Below are positions 17,866 to 25,378 of a stretch of DNA of 64,000 nucleotides, one piece after another. Under the pieces are notes generated by a model. The model saw only the letters and a list, made by a program, of their open reading frames with translations, ran no database searches and was not told the DNA's origin. How positions within the stretch are numbered: position 1 is the stretch's first letter; each line of letters starts with the position of its first letter. The DNA is from Bacteroides fragilis (lineage in GTDB: Bacteria > Bacteroidota > Bacteroidia > Bacteroidales > Bacteroidaceae). The translations under genes and the position numbers were made by a program. The stretch lies in contig NZ_CP018937.1 in the NCBI RefSeq assembly GCF_002849695.1, positions 3,224,001-3,288,000 of the forward strand. Reading direction: 5' to 3'.

Positions 17866-17888
17866 CATTATGCTGCATAAACATAATG
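17866..17888. promoter_or_regulatory. Inverted repeat, possible operator
   Basis: CATTATG (17866-17872) and CATAATG (17882-17888) form a 7-bp dyad with a 9-base spacer, about 65 bases upstream of the promoter box of the restriction operon. Binding by the Cro-like controller is an inference from position. Confidence 0.4.
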
Positions 17889-17928
17889 TTGATTCCACAT
17901 AATTTGATCTCATTGTATCGGTCGCATC

Positions 17929-17954
17929 ATCAATCTATCATATAATATGCAAAA
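17929..17954. repeat. 26-bp direct repeat, left copy flanking the hip module
   Basis: This copy matches 20253-20278 at 25 of 26 positions; both contain CTATCATATAATATGCAAAA. It lies just after the stop of the third gene of the hip module, and the other copy lies just before hipB. The pair therefore brackets the module. Confidence 0.7.
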
Positions 17955-17992
17955 ACACACCTCTTTCTTTACTTTATAATAGGTTATTGTTT

Positions 17993-18595
17993 TTATTCGT
18001 CACCTTCATCAAGATAAGTCCAGTCTTTAGTTGCATATTCCTTCTCAAATTTCGTCAAGTCTTCCTTGATACGTTCACGGAAACTATCTTCGCTGTCATC
18101 GCCACTCATCATCCAATCTACACGAGTTGCATATATTTCTGCTATACGCATTTGCCGATAAGCCTCTTTCATAGCATTTATTGTCTCATCGGACAGTTCC
18201 AACACATCAGTTTCATACGGATAATGGTCATAATAACAATGATGTATTGAGTATAATACCGGGATTTGTTCAGCATCTGGAGTGCCAGACATATATCGCG
18301 TTGTTGATTGGAATATTATTCCTTCTATGAAAAGATATTGGTCTGCATATTTTTGTTCTGCCTTGACAATAGTTTTGTCTGTCATGAGAAAAAATTCCGC
18401 ATCTTCATAACTAGCAAAACTCATATAGCTCATATAACTATGGTATGGGCCAATGCTGTCTTTCTCGTAAATAGTCCAATAATCTTTATGTATCTTCTCC
18501 GGTTTAGGTTGTAAAGCCCTTGCAATATCACGTTCAATAGTATCTGCAATTTCACGCATTGCATATGTACTCCTATCAAAATATCCTCCACTCAT
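17993..18595 (-). CDS. Hypothetical third gene of the hipBA operon
   Basis: The 200-residue protein begins MSGGYFDRSTYAMREIADTI, an opening shared by a widespread uncharacterised Bacteroidetes family. Later parts are rich in Tyr, Asp and Glu (MSYMSFASYEDAEFFLM; HHCYYDHYPYETDV). There is no signal peptide or membrane segment. Its start overlaps the hipA stop by 4 bases (ATGA), so it is almost certainly co-translated. I do not know its function. It could be a modulator or an alternative substrate of the HipA kinase. Confidence 0.7.
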   Translation of the reverse strand: MSGGYFDRSTYAMREIADTIERDIARALQPKPEKIHKDYWTIYEKDSIGPYHSYMSYMSFASYEDAEFFLMTDKTIVKAEQKYADQYLFIEGIIFQSTTRYMSGTPDAEQIPVLYSIHHCYYDHYPYETDVLELSDETINAMKEAYRQMRIAEIYATRVDWMMSGDDSEDSFRERIKEDLTKFEKEYATKDWTYLDEGDE

Positions 18596-19878
18596 AGTTG
18601 TTTTCCTCCTATCAAATTAATACTATCATATCGTTTATCCAACACTCCGGCAAACATATCCATCTCTCTCTTGGAAATTCCTAATCGTGTTGCCAATTTG
18701 CGCCATCCTTTTACAACTTCAATCACCTCCGAAATAATCTTTTCTGCAGTTTTTCGGTTAAGCATATAATCCTCGCAAGCATCAAGTAAAATACTTAAAT
18801 CCGCTTTGTTGGAAGTTGATGAGATGAGCAGGCTTTGAAATTCACTCAAAGTAGGGTTCATATCGTAAGCTGGAGACAATATCCACCCTTTTGCAGTCAA
18901 CAGGAAACCATGATTGCGGAAATGGTCATCGCTGTTACCAATGCAGATATTGAAGGCTACACGACGGAAGAGTTCCTGCAGATTTCGCTCTACGTCGGTA
19001 CAGTTCTGAATAATGAAGTCAACTATATCCAAATAGCCGTGTCCAGTAGTTGCATTATCTCCATCACTTAATCCCAACAATGTCATTGCGGATGCAAAAT
19101 GAATACGTTTGCTATCGTTTGTTCTATCGAAACGTTGTGACAGCAATGTATGATATTTCTCTCCAGTAGCCAGCACTTTGGTTTTTGCAGCGTTTACACC
19201 AGCTTTAGTAGCAAGTAAGCGACTAAAATGCTCCCAAAGTCCAACATCATAGTCATCCTTGCGCGACGGGAACTTAGCCACATAAAGGGTTTTATCCGTA
19301 TCTACAACATTGGCTTTAGGACGTGCTCCTCCTAATGATGTACCAGGTTGCACAAGTTGTGCAATCCATTTCCTATCAGGAAGTATATTGTTTTCTTCGC
19401 TTTTCTCAATTTCCGCACTGGCTGCAATCAGCTCCCTTATATCAGTCAGAGGTGGGATTTTCAACGACTCACTTACATTTATAAATTCTCCGTCTTTTGA
19501 CTCCTTGAAACGGAAAGCACCCATTCGGGAGAAATCATCGATACCAGTCAAAAAATCAAATGAAGACAATCTTCTTACAGGTCGCTTTTCTTCCGCTGCC
19601 GCAATTTGCTCACGACGCAACAACAAAGTTCGTCCCCAACGATCCGGCAAGGCATCAGAAAAACATCCGAATATATCCTTGTCCGGTTGTGTATATTGTT
19701 GTCCTGGGTAATTATTCAGGTCGTCACTTAAAAACAGATCGCTGTGCTGCCTTAACCATTCATTATTGAACGTAAAGCTATAACTATCCGTACCACGAAG
19801 AGACTCATATCCTAATTCGCCAATGAGTTCCACTTCTTTGAGCCAATCGAAATCGGCATATACATACAACTTTTTCAT
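18592..19878 (-). CDS. hipA: HipA-family serine/threonine kinase toxin
   Basis: The 428-residue protein has the HipA N-terminal domain (DALPDRWGR, about 76-83) and the kinase core: GTSLGGARPK at 179-188 (ATP-binding loop), VAKFPS with Lys202, the catalytic GNSDDHFRNHG at 314-324, and SPAYDMNP with the metal-binding Asp339. In E. coli, HipA phosphorylates glutamyl-tRNA synthetase and causes dormancy. The target here is unknown. It is 3 bases downstream of hipB and overlaps the next gene, forming a three-gene operon beside a restriction operon. Confidence 0.88.
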   Translation of the reverse strand: MKKLYVYADFDWLKEVELIGELGYESLRGTDSYSFTFNNEWLRQHSDLFLSDDLNNYPGQQYTQPDKDIFGCFSDALPDRWGRTLLLRREQIAAAEEKRPVRRLSSFDFLTGIDDFSRMGAFRFKESKDGEFINVSESLKIPPLTDIRELIAASAEIEKSEENNILPDRKWIAQLVQPGTSLGGARPKANVVDTDKTLYVAKFPSRKDDYDVGLWEHFSRLLATKAGVNAAKTKVLATGEKYHTLLSQRFDRTNDSKRIHFASAMTLLGLSDGDNATTGHGYLDIVDFIIQNCTDVERNLQELFRRVAFNICIGNSDDHFRNHGFLLTAKGWILSPAYDMNPTLSEFQSLLISSTSNKADLSILLDACEDYMLNRKTAEKIISEVIEVVKGWRKLATRLGISKREMDMFAGVLDKRYDSINLIGGKQL

Positions 19879-19881
19879 AGA

Positions 19882-20202
19882 TTATTCTTTCTTGGATGCA
19901 CGTTCTCTTGTTTTCAAACTCAAATCTTGCAAAGCTTTTCCCATTTTATCTTCTTTGGCAAGCGATAGAATATCATCGTCAAGTTGCAATGCGTACAAAA
20001 CACGCAGATAGATCCCTATTGCAACAGTAGGAATCCCTTTTTCTATTCGGGACACAGTAAGCTGTGAACAGGTGGCACGTTCAGCAACCTGAGCCACACT
20101 CAGATTCCGACGTAAGCGAGCCAACTTAATCTGCTCACCTACAATCTGCATCTTCTGCTCCAATTTTCGGGGAAGCTTGGTTCCCATTGTATTCTTTGCC
20201 AT
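19882..20202 (-). CDS. hipB: HipB-type helix-turn-helix antitoxin
   Basis: The 106-residue protein carries an XRE HTH at about 24-78 (LSVAQVAERATCSQLTVSRI) with a charged, lysine-rich C-terminal tail. A start at 20187 (MGTKLP) is equally possible. HipB proteins bind and inhibit HipA and repress the operon from dyads in its promoter. The 26-bp repeat at 20253-20278 lies 50 bases upstream, where such an operator would be expected. Confidence 0.85.
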   Translation of the reverse strand: MAKNTMGTKLPRKLEQKMQIVGEQIKLARLRRNLSVAQVAERATCSQLTVSRIEKGIPTVAIGIYLRVLYALQLDDDILSLAKEDKMGKALQDLSLKTRERASKKE

Positions 20203-20252
20203 TACTACATCAAATTAAGGTGCAAAGCAACTATGTTGATGACTTTGCTATA

Positions 20253-20278
20253 ATCAACCTATCATATAATATGCAAAA
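20253..20278. repeat. 26-bp direct repeat, right copy, in the hipB promoter region
   Basis: This is the partner of 17929-17954 (one mismatch). It lies in the hipB upstream region. It may be an operator or promoter element that was copied, or a scar left by insertion of the hip module. Confidence 0.7.
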
Positions 20279-21130
20279 GTAATGCTTTTTATTTACTTAA
20301 TGATGTATTACACATAGAAAAATGCACGTCTTGGCATAATTAACCATATACATAATCTATTTTGAGCAAAAACTTCCCAAAGCTAAATGCTGTAATGTTG
20401 TTTGTAAGCACCATATACATCTATCAACAAACAATATGTCATTCGTTACAAACAATGCAAATTGTTCATCATACACTCATCATATCAAAGAACTATTTTG
20501 CTTGCCAAAAGAAAAAGATACCTCCACTCTCAACTTGACTTTAATGACCGTTATTATATACACGGGCAATAAAGTTAAGTCAAATAGAGGGAGAGAAGAA
20601 AATTAGTCTACTGGATATTTTTTCTTTTCGCCAGCGATCAATATCAGTCACTCAGTGTTCAATTTTGGAGGAACAACCAGCAATATAGACATAGGCATAA
20701 CACCAGATGAAATGCTACGCAAAATCTTCCGTAAACCTCATAGCACGACTGGCAAATTTGCACCAAAAACCACCTTTTTTATCAAAGTCTTTTCATTTGT
20801 TTTCCTGTACCGGAAAAACGCATTATCTTTGCAAAAATTCAGCGAAGAATAAAGAGCAAAATCAGACTTTCCTACCGTTTAAGTTTCAAACTATTGGTAG
20901 TCAATTAGTCTAATATGCTGCATCGTGCAAATAGAAGCCGATAAAAAGCAATTAATCCTTATTAGTGACGATAGTTTGAGATTGTACCAAAACTTATGTA
21001 GGCTAATTTTTGCCTACATAACAGCTTACATTAGAATAGAGGTTATCCACTATTTTGTTTATCCCTGCCTTTCACCCGGTTAATTCCCTATTCACCAATA
21101 ATTTAATAATAAGTTTTTAATGCTAACCAC
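20279..21130. other. Gene-poor stretch at the right edge of the island
   Basis: I find no convincing gene here. A 65-codon frame at 20655-20852 on the plus strand has no family resemblance and is cut by a promoter-like TATCTTTG at 20824-20831. The sequence TGCATCGTGCAAAT at 20919-20932 resembles the mnmE 3' end TGCATCGGCAAAT at 216-228 with one extra base. This is a weak candidate for the right attachment site. Confidence 0.4.
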
Positions 21131-21143
21131 TTCTATATGGCAA

Positions 21144-21210
21144 TAAAAAAAGGCTATCTATCCCAGACAGCCAATCTTTTGTTAACCTTAAATCTAATAC
21201 TATGAAAAAC
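21144..21210 (-). ncRNA. Candidate small RNA, about 65 nt
   Basis: On the minus strand a promoter (TTTG 21244-21247, 19-base spacer, TATCTTTG 21217-21224) would start transcription near 21209. The transcript ends in a hairpin (GGCTGTC...GATAGCC, 21152-21172) followed by seven T residues. No reading frame of note lies between. Promoter, short body and intrinsic terminator together are the layout of a trans-acting sRNA or an orphan leader. No family is named. Confidence 0.6.
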
Positions 21211-21216
21211 ACATTG

Positions 21217-21247
21217 CAAAGATACGGACTTCTGGTAATTTTGCAAA
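21217..21247 (-). promoter_or_regulatory. Complete Bacteroides promoter for the candidate sRNA
   Basis: On the minus strand TTTG (21244-21247) and TATCTTTG (21217-21224) are separated by exactly 19 bases, the ideal Bacteroides -33/-7 arrangement. Confidence 0.7.
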
Positions 21248-21473
21248 TTTGCAAAGCAAAACAGGATATCTTATAACATGGTTTAATAGAAGAGCCGTGA
21301 CGTTAACATTTAGTCTTTCTTTTGTTAACATTTAACAGACTTATAAAGATTTAGCGAAATAGAAGATACATAGATGCTAAAGTCAGGCAAATGGTGCTAA
21401 AGAGGGTTTATTCGGATAACAAATTCCCCAATAAACTGTTTTTGAGGATAATAATCCTCAAAAATAATCCTAT

Positions 21474-22253
21474 ATGAACAGATTTGAAAATAAAACAGCC
21501 GTTATCACGGGCGCTGCCGGTGGAATTGGCGAAGCAACCACACGCCGCATTGTATCCGAAGGTGGGAAAGTTGTTATAGCCGACCACTCAAAAGAAAGAG
21601 CAGAACAACTTGCTGCCGAACTCAATGCTTCAGGAGCAGATGTACGCCCGATCTATTTTTCTGCAACAGAATTGCAGAGTTGCAAAGAGTTGATCGCCTT
21701 TGCCATAAAAGAATACGGGCAGGTAGATGTATTGGTAAACAACGTAGGAGGTACAAATCCTAAACGGGATACCGACATTGAGACACTGGACATAGATTAC
21801 TTCGACGAAGCTTTCCATCTTAATTTATCTTGTACCATGTACCTGTCCCAACTGGTTATCCCCATAATGAACGCACATGGCGGTGGCAATATTGTGAACG
21901 TAGCCTCAGTCAGTGGAATTACAGCTGATGCGAACGGCACTCTTTATGGAGCAAGCAAAGCAGGAGTCATCAATCTGACCAAATACATTGCGACACAAAC
22001 AGGAAAGAAAAACATACGATGCAATGCTGTAGCCCCGGGACTGATTCTCACACCTGCAGCATTAAACAACTTGAATGAAGATATACGGAACGTATTTCTC
22101 GGACAATGTGCGACACCATATTTAGGAGAACCGCAAGACATAGCCGCAACAATTGCTTTTCTGGCTTCCGAAGACGCACGATACATTACCGGGCAAACAA
22201 TAGTAGTAGACGGCGGGCTGACCATACACAATCCAACGGTAAACCTGGCATAA
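21474..22253 (+). CDS. hdhA: 7-alpha-hydroxysteroid dehydrogenase (SDR family)
   Basis: The 259-residue length equals the B. fragilis enzyme, and the sequence agrees closely with it as I recall it (MNRFENK start, RRIVSEGGKVVIAD, GGLTIHNP end). SDR motifs are clear: TGAAGGIG (cofactor loop), NNVGG, and the catalytic Ser plus YGASK. The enzyme oxidises the 7-alpha-hydroxyl of bile acids to the 7-oxo form. It precedes a TetR regulator, which may control it. Confidence 0.88.
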   Translation: MNRFENKTAVITGAAGGIGEATTRRIVSEGGKVVIADHSKERAEQLAAELNASGADVRPIYFSATELQSCKELIAFAIKEYGQVDVLVNNVGGTNPKRDTDIETLDIDYFDEAFHLNLSCTMYLSQLVIPIMNAHGGGNIVNVASVSGITADANGTLYGASKAGVINLTKYIATQTGKKNIRCNAVAPGLILTPAALNNLNEDIRNVFLGQCATPYLGEPQDIAATIAFLASEDARYITGQTIVVDGGLTIHNPTVNLA

Positions 22254-22338
22254 AAGATTCTCCTTTTACCCCAAACATATTATATCCCAAACAGTAGAAA
22301 AGTGCTGTTTGGGAAAAATATTTCTCTTTTCCTCTCGA

Positions 22339-22380
22339 TGTTACCGATAAGAAACATATTTTTGTGACCGATCAGTAACA
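22339..22380 (+). promoter_or_regulatory. Paired operator-like repeats and promoter before the TetR gene
   Basis: TGTTACCGATAAGAAACA (22339-22356) and TGTGACCGATCAGTAACA (22363-22380) agree at 15 of 18 positions, each with TGTT/AACA-like ends. A TATTTTTG box at 22357-22364 lies between them and overlaps the second copy. Autorepression by the TetR protein starting at 22394 is the simplest reading. Confidence 0.65.
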
Positions 22381-22393
22381 ATAATATAAAGCC

Positions 22394-22996
22394 ATGGAAA
22401 AAGAGTTTATCAAAAACAGACAGGTAACAGAACTAATCCTCATCAAAGCAGTAGACGAATTAATCGAAGAGAAAGGTTTCGAAGGATTAGGCATCAATGC
22501 AGTAGCAGCAAAAGCCGGAGTATCAAAAATGTTGATCTACCGTTATTTCAACTCTTTAGAAGGTCTGATAGCAGCATATATCGGCCAACATGATTATTGG
22601 ATTAACTTTGACGGAGCACTACCGGATAAAAACCACCTTGGTGAATTCATCAAAGAGATGTTCCGGAAACAAATCATAATAATGCGAAAAAGCTACACTT
22701 TGAAACGGCTATACAGATGGGAACTCACGTCAGACAACAATTTTATAAAAGACCTCCGCGAGAAAAGAGAAGCCAAAGGCATTTGGCTGATAGATGCTGT
22801 AAGCAAACTGTCAAAACACCCGCAAAAAGAAATAGCAGCCCTTGCCACTATCATTACAGCAGCCATCAGTTATCTCACGTTGCTGGAAGAAAACTGTTCT
22901 ACCTTCAATGGTCTCAAACTTCAGGAAGAGAGCGGTTGGAAAGAACTGGAAGACGGAATCAACATATTAGTGGACCTATGGTTAGAAAAGCAATAA
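22394..22996 (+). CDS. TetR/AcrR-family transcriptional regulator
   Basis: The 200-residue protein has an N-terminal TetR HTH at about 12-58 (INAVAAKAGVSKMLIYRYF) and a divergent C-terminal ligand domain. It is followed in the same direction by a tiny lipoprotein gene and a nitroreductase-like gene with very short gaps, so the three probably form one transcript. Its ligand is unknown. A bile acid or a nitro/quinone compound would fit the neighbours. Confidence 0.85.
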   Translation: MEKEFIKNRQVTELILIKAVDELIEEKGFEGLGINAVAAKAGVSKMLIYRYFNSLEGLIAAYIGQHDYWINFDGALPDKNHLGEFIKEMFRKQIIIMRKSYTLKRLYRWELTSDNNFIKDLREKREAKGIWLIDAVSKLSKHPQKEIAALATIITAAISYLTLLEENCSTFNGLKLQEESGWKELEDGINILVDLWLEKQ

Positions 22997-23002
22997 CAAA
23001 AA

Positions 23003-23110
23003 ATGAAAAAGATGATAACGTTTGGAATTTGCATACTGGCAATATTACTCAACGGATGCAATAAAGATATAATAGAATACAGCAATAATGATCTCAGATC
23101 GACCTATTAA
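23003..23110 (+). CDS. Very small lipoprotein, 35 residues
   Basis: The frame ATG 23003 to TAA 23108-23110 encodes MKKMITFGICILAILLNGC and then 16 residues. The lipobox LNGC puts Cys19 at the modification site, so the mature peptide would be only 17 residues (NKDIIEYSNNDL in it). It sits 6 bases after the tetR stop and 2 bases before the next gene, which supports translation. It resembles an entericidin-like mini-lipoprotein in layout only. I know no family for it. Confidence 0.55.
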   Translation: MKKMITFGICILAILLNGCNKDIIEYSNNDLRSTY

Positions 23111-23112
23111 TT

Positions 23113-24090
23113 ATGGAAACAATAACAGATGACTATCTATTCATGATAGAACAAGCCACTAAAGCTCCTTCGGGACATAACACCCAACCTTGGTTATTTC
23201 GTATCGTAGAAGCAGGTATTGAGATTCATCCGGATAAAACTAAAACACTATCAATTGTGGATGGAAACCAGCGTGAAATGTTCATCTCTCTGGGATGTGC
23301 AACTGAAAATTTGTGCCTGGCTGCACAAACTAAAGGATATTCAGCCCAAGTAAACATTGCAGATAATGGGAATATCACAGTAAAACTCCAGCCCAATGCA
23401 GGCGTAATTACCCCTTCTTCTATCATTATACAAATTGGCAAGCGGCAAACCAACAGAAGTATATATACAGGACAACTGATTCCGGAAGAAATGATACACA
23501 AGTTGCTTTCAATACCGAAAGCAGCAACAGTACACCTCCATTGCTGGAAAATCGGAACGCCTGAGTTCGACAAAGTTCGTTACTATGTTCTGAGGGGAAA
23601 TACAATCCAGATGACCGACTTCCACTTCAAGAATGAGTTGAAAAACTGGATGAGATTCAATAAGAAGCATGCAGAATCGACTAAAGATGGTTTAAGTTAT
23701 GCCGTTTTTGGTGCACCTAACTTACCACAATGGTTATCTCGCCGCATCATGAATGCTTGTCTGACTCCCAACATACAAAATAAAAGTGATGAAAAAAAGC
23801 TCCGATCGTCTTCACACATCATGCTGTTCTGTGCCGAGAAAGATACTCCGAAAGATTGGATTAATCTGGGAAGATCTTTAGAGTGCCTTCTGCTGAAAAC
23901 AACGGAAATCGGTGTGTCCACCGCTTTTATCAATCAGCCATGCGAAGTGGAAATCCTCTCTGAACAAATGCAAAGAGAACTGCTAAACAATAAAAAAACT
24001 GAAATACCGTGTGTTTTACTCCGTATGGGATATAGCAGTCCAATGCCCTACTCGCCAAGAAAAAATCTTCATGAAGTGCTGATGCCCTAA
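23113..24090 (+). CDS. Acg/nitroreductase-family FMN oxidoreductase
   Basis: The 325-residue protein opens with KAPSGHNTQPWLF, the FMN-binding start typical of Acg-like nitroreductases. It contains GKRQTNRSIYTG-like sequence and a STAFINQPCEVE segment near the end, with two nitroreductase half-domains. Members bind FMN but their reactions vary, and some lack reductase activity. Co-transcription with the TetR regulator suggests an inducible detoxification role. Confidence 0.75.
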   Translation: METITDDYLFMIEQATKAPSGHNTQPWLFRIVEAGIEIHPDKTKTLSIVDGNQREMFISLGCATENLCLAAQTKGYSAQVNIADNGNITVKLQPNAGVITPSSIIIQIGKRQTNRSIYTGQLIPEEMIHKLLSIPKAATVHLHCWKIGTPEFDKVRYYVLRGNTIQMTDFHFKNELKNWMRFNKKHAESTKDGLSYAVFGAPNLPQWLSRRIMNACLTPNIQNKSDEKKLRSSSHIMLFCAEKDTPKDWINLGRSLECLLLKTTEIGVSTAFINQPCEVEILSEQMQRELLNNKKTEIPCVLLRMGYSSPMPYSPRKNLHEVLMP

Positions 24091-24188
24091 AAACTTCCTT
24101 TTATAAAACCTAAACCTTTGGACAATTGTTAGTATCTTCGCCCTACATTTTAAATCTGAAATATCGTTTTACCAATTAAAAGAATCCA

Positions 24189-25355
24189 ATGATTATTCGT
24201 ACCATACTCGATACAGACCTTTACAAATTCACTACCTCGTATGCTTACATTAAACTATTCCCGTATGCGATGGGCACTTTCAGTTTCAAAGACAGGGATG
24301 AAACTGAATACAGCGACGAGTTTGTAGAAAGACTGAAAACTGAAATCAGCCGCTTATCGCATGTAGCACTGACTGGAGAAGAACTGGAGTACATGGTGAA
24401 GAACTGCCGTTTCCTCCCCAGAGTCTATTGGGAATGGCTCTCTTCTTTCCGTTTCCAACCGGAAAAAATAGAAGTCCGTTTGGACGAAAATCGACACCTC
24501 CACATAGAGATCAGTGATTACCTTTATAAGGCAACGCTTTATGAAGTACCTTTACTTGCCATCGTTTCCGAGATAAAGAATCAATCATCCGGCAATATCG
24601 CCAGTATGGGAGATATCTTGTGTAAACTATCCGAAAAGGCAGAACTATCCAACAAGCATCAACTGTTTTTCTCTGAATTCGGAACACGGAGACGCTTCTC
24701 ATTCGACGTGCAGGATCAAGTCATCGGACACCTGAGACAAACAGCCCGCTATTGCATCGGCACCTCCAACTGCCATTTCGCCATGAAATACGGCATGAAA
24801 CCCATGGGTACACATCCGCATGAATGGTTCATGTTTCATGGAGCACAATTCGGTTATAAACACGCCAATTACATGGCTCTTGAAAATTGGGTAAACGTAT
24901 ACGACGGGGACCTCGGCATCGCCTTGTCCGACACCTATACATCTGCCATCTTTTTAAGCAACCTGAGTCGCAAACAAGCCAAATTGTTTGATGGTGTAAG
25001 ATGTGACTCAGGCGATGAATTCAGGTTTATCGACCGATTGACTGCCCGTTACAAAGAGTTAGGCATTGACTCGACTACCAAGACAATCGTATTCAGCAAT
25101 GCACTGGACTTTGACAAAGCACTGGACATTCAGGAGTATTGCCGGGGAAAAATCCGCTGTTCATTCGGTATCGGCACAAACCTGACTAATGATACCGGAT
25201 TCAAGCCATCAAACATCGTCATGAAGCTATCGCAGTGCAAGATGAACCTGAATCAGGAATGGCGCGAATGCGTGAAGCTATCAGATGACATAGGGAAACA
25301 TATCGGCAGCCCGGAAGAGGTACGTGCCTGTTTATACGATTTGCGGCTGGAATAA
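24189..25355 (+). CDS. pncB: Nicotinate phosphoribosyltransferase
   Basis: The 388-residue protein has DTDLYKFTTSYAYIKLFP at the N terminus, FGTRRRFS, GTSNCHFA, the GTHPHEW segment and the DSGDEF/GIGTNLTND phosphate-binding region. It converts nicotinate and PRPP to nicotinate mononucleotide in the Preiss-Handler salvage route to NAD. Its length and motifs are standard for PncB. Confidence 0.93.
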   Translation: MIIRTILDTDLYKFTTSYAYIKLFPYAMGTFSFKDRDETEYSDEFVERLKTEISRLSHVALTGEELEYMVKNCRFLPRVYWEWLSSFRFQPEKIEVRLDENRHLHIEISDYLYKATLYEVPLLAIVSEIKNQSSGNIASMGDILCKLSEKAELSNKHQLFFSEFGTRRRFSFDVQDQVIGHLRQTARYCIGTSNCHFAMKYGMKPMGTHPHEWFMFHGAQFGYKHANYMALENWVNVYDGDLGIALSDTYTSAIFLSNLSRKQAKLFDGVRCDSGDEFRFIDRLTARYKELGIDSTTKTIVFSNALDFDKALDIQEYCRGKIRCSFGIGTNLTNDTGFKPSNIVMKLSQCKMNLNQEWRECVKLSDDIGKHIGSPEEVRACLYDLRLE

Positions 25356-25378
25356 ACTCCAACCGCAAATACATTTCA

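Noticed and set aside
3222-20553. 11-bp match TAACGGTCATT (3222-3232) and its inverse (20543-20553) as attachment sites
   Set aside because: The match is short and inverted, whereas attachment sites should be direct repeats; chance is likely.
20655-20852. 65-codon frame as a small gene
   Set aside because: It contains a promoter-like box near its end, has no recognisable motif and lacks a plausible promoter of its own.
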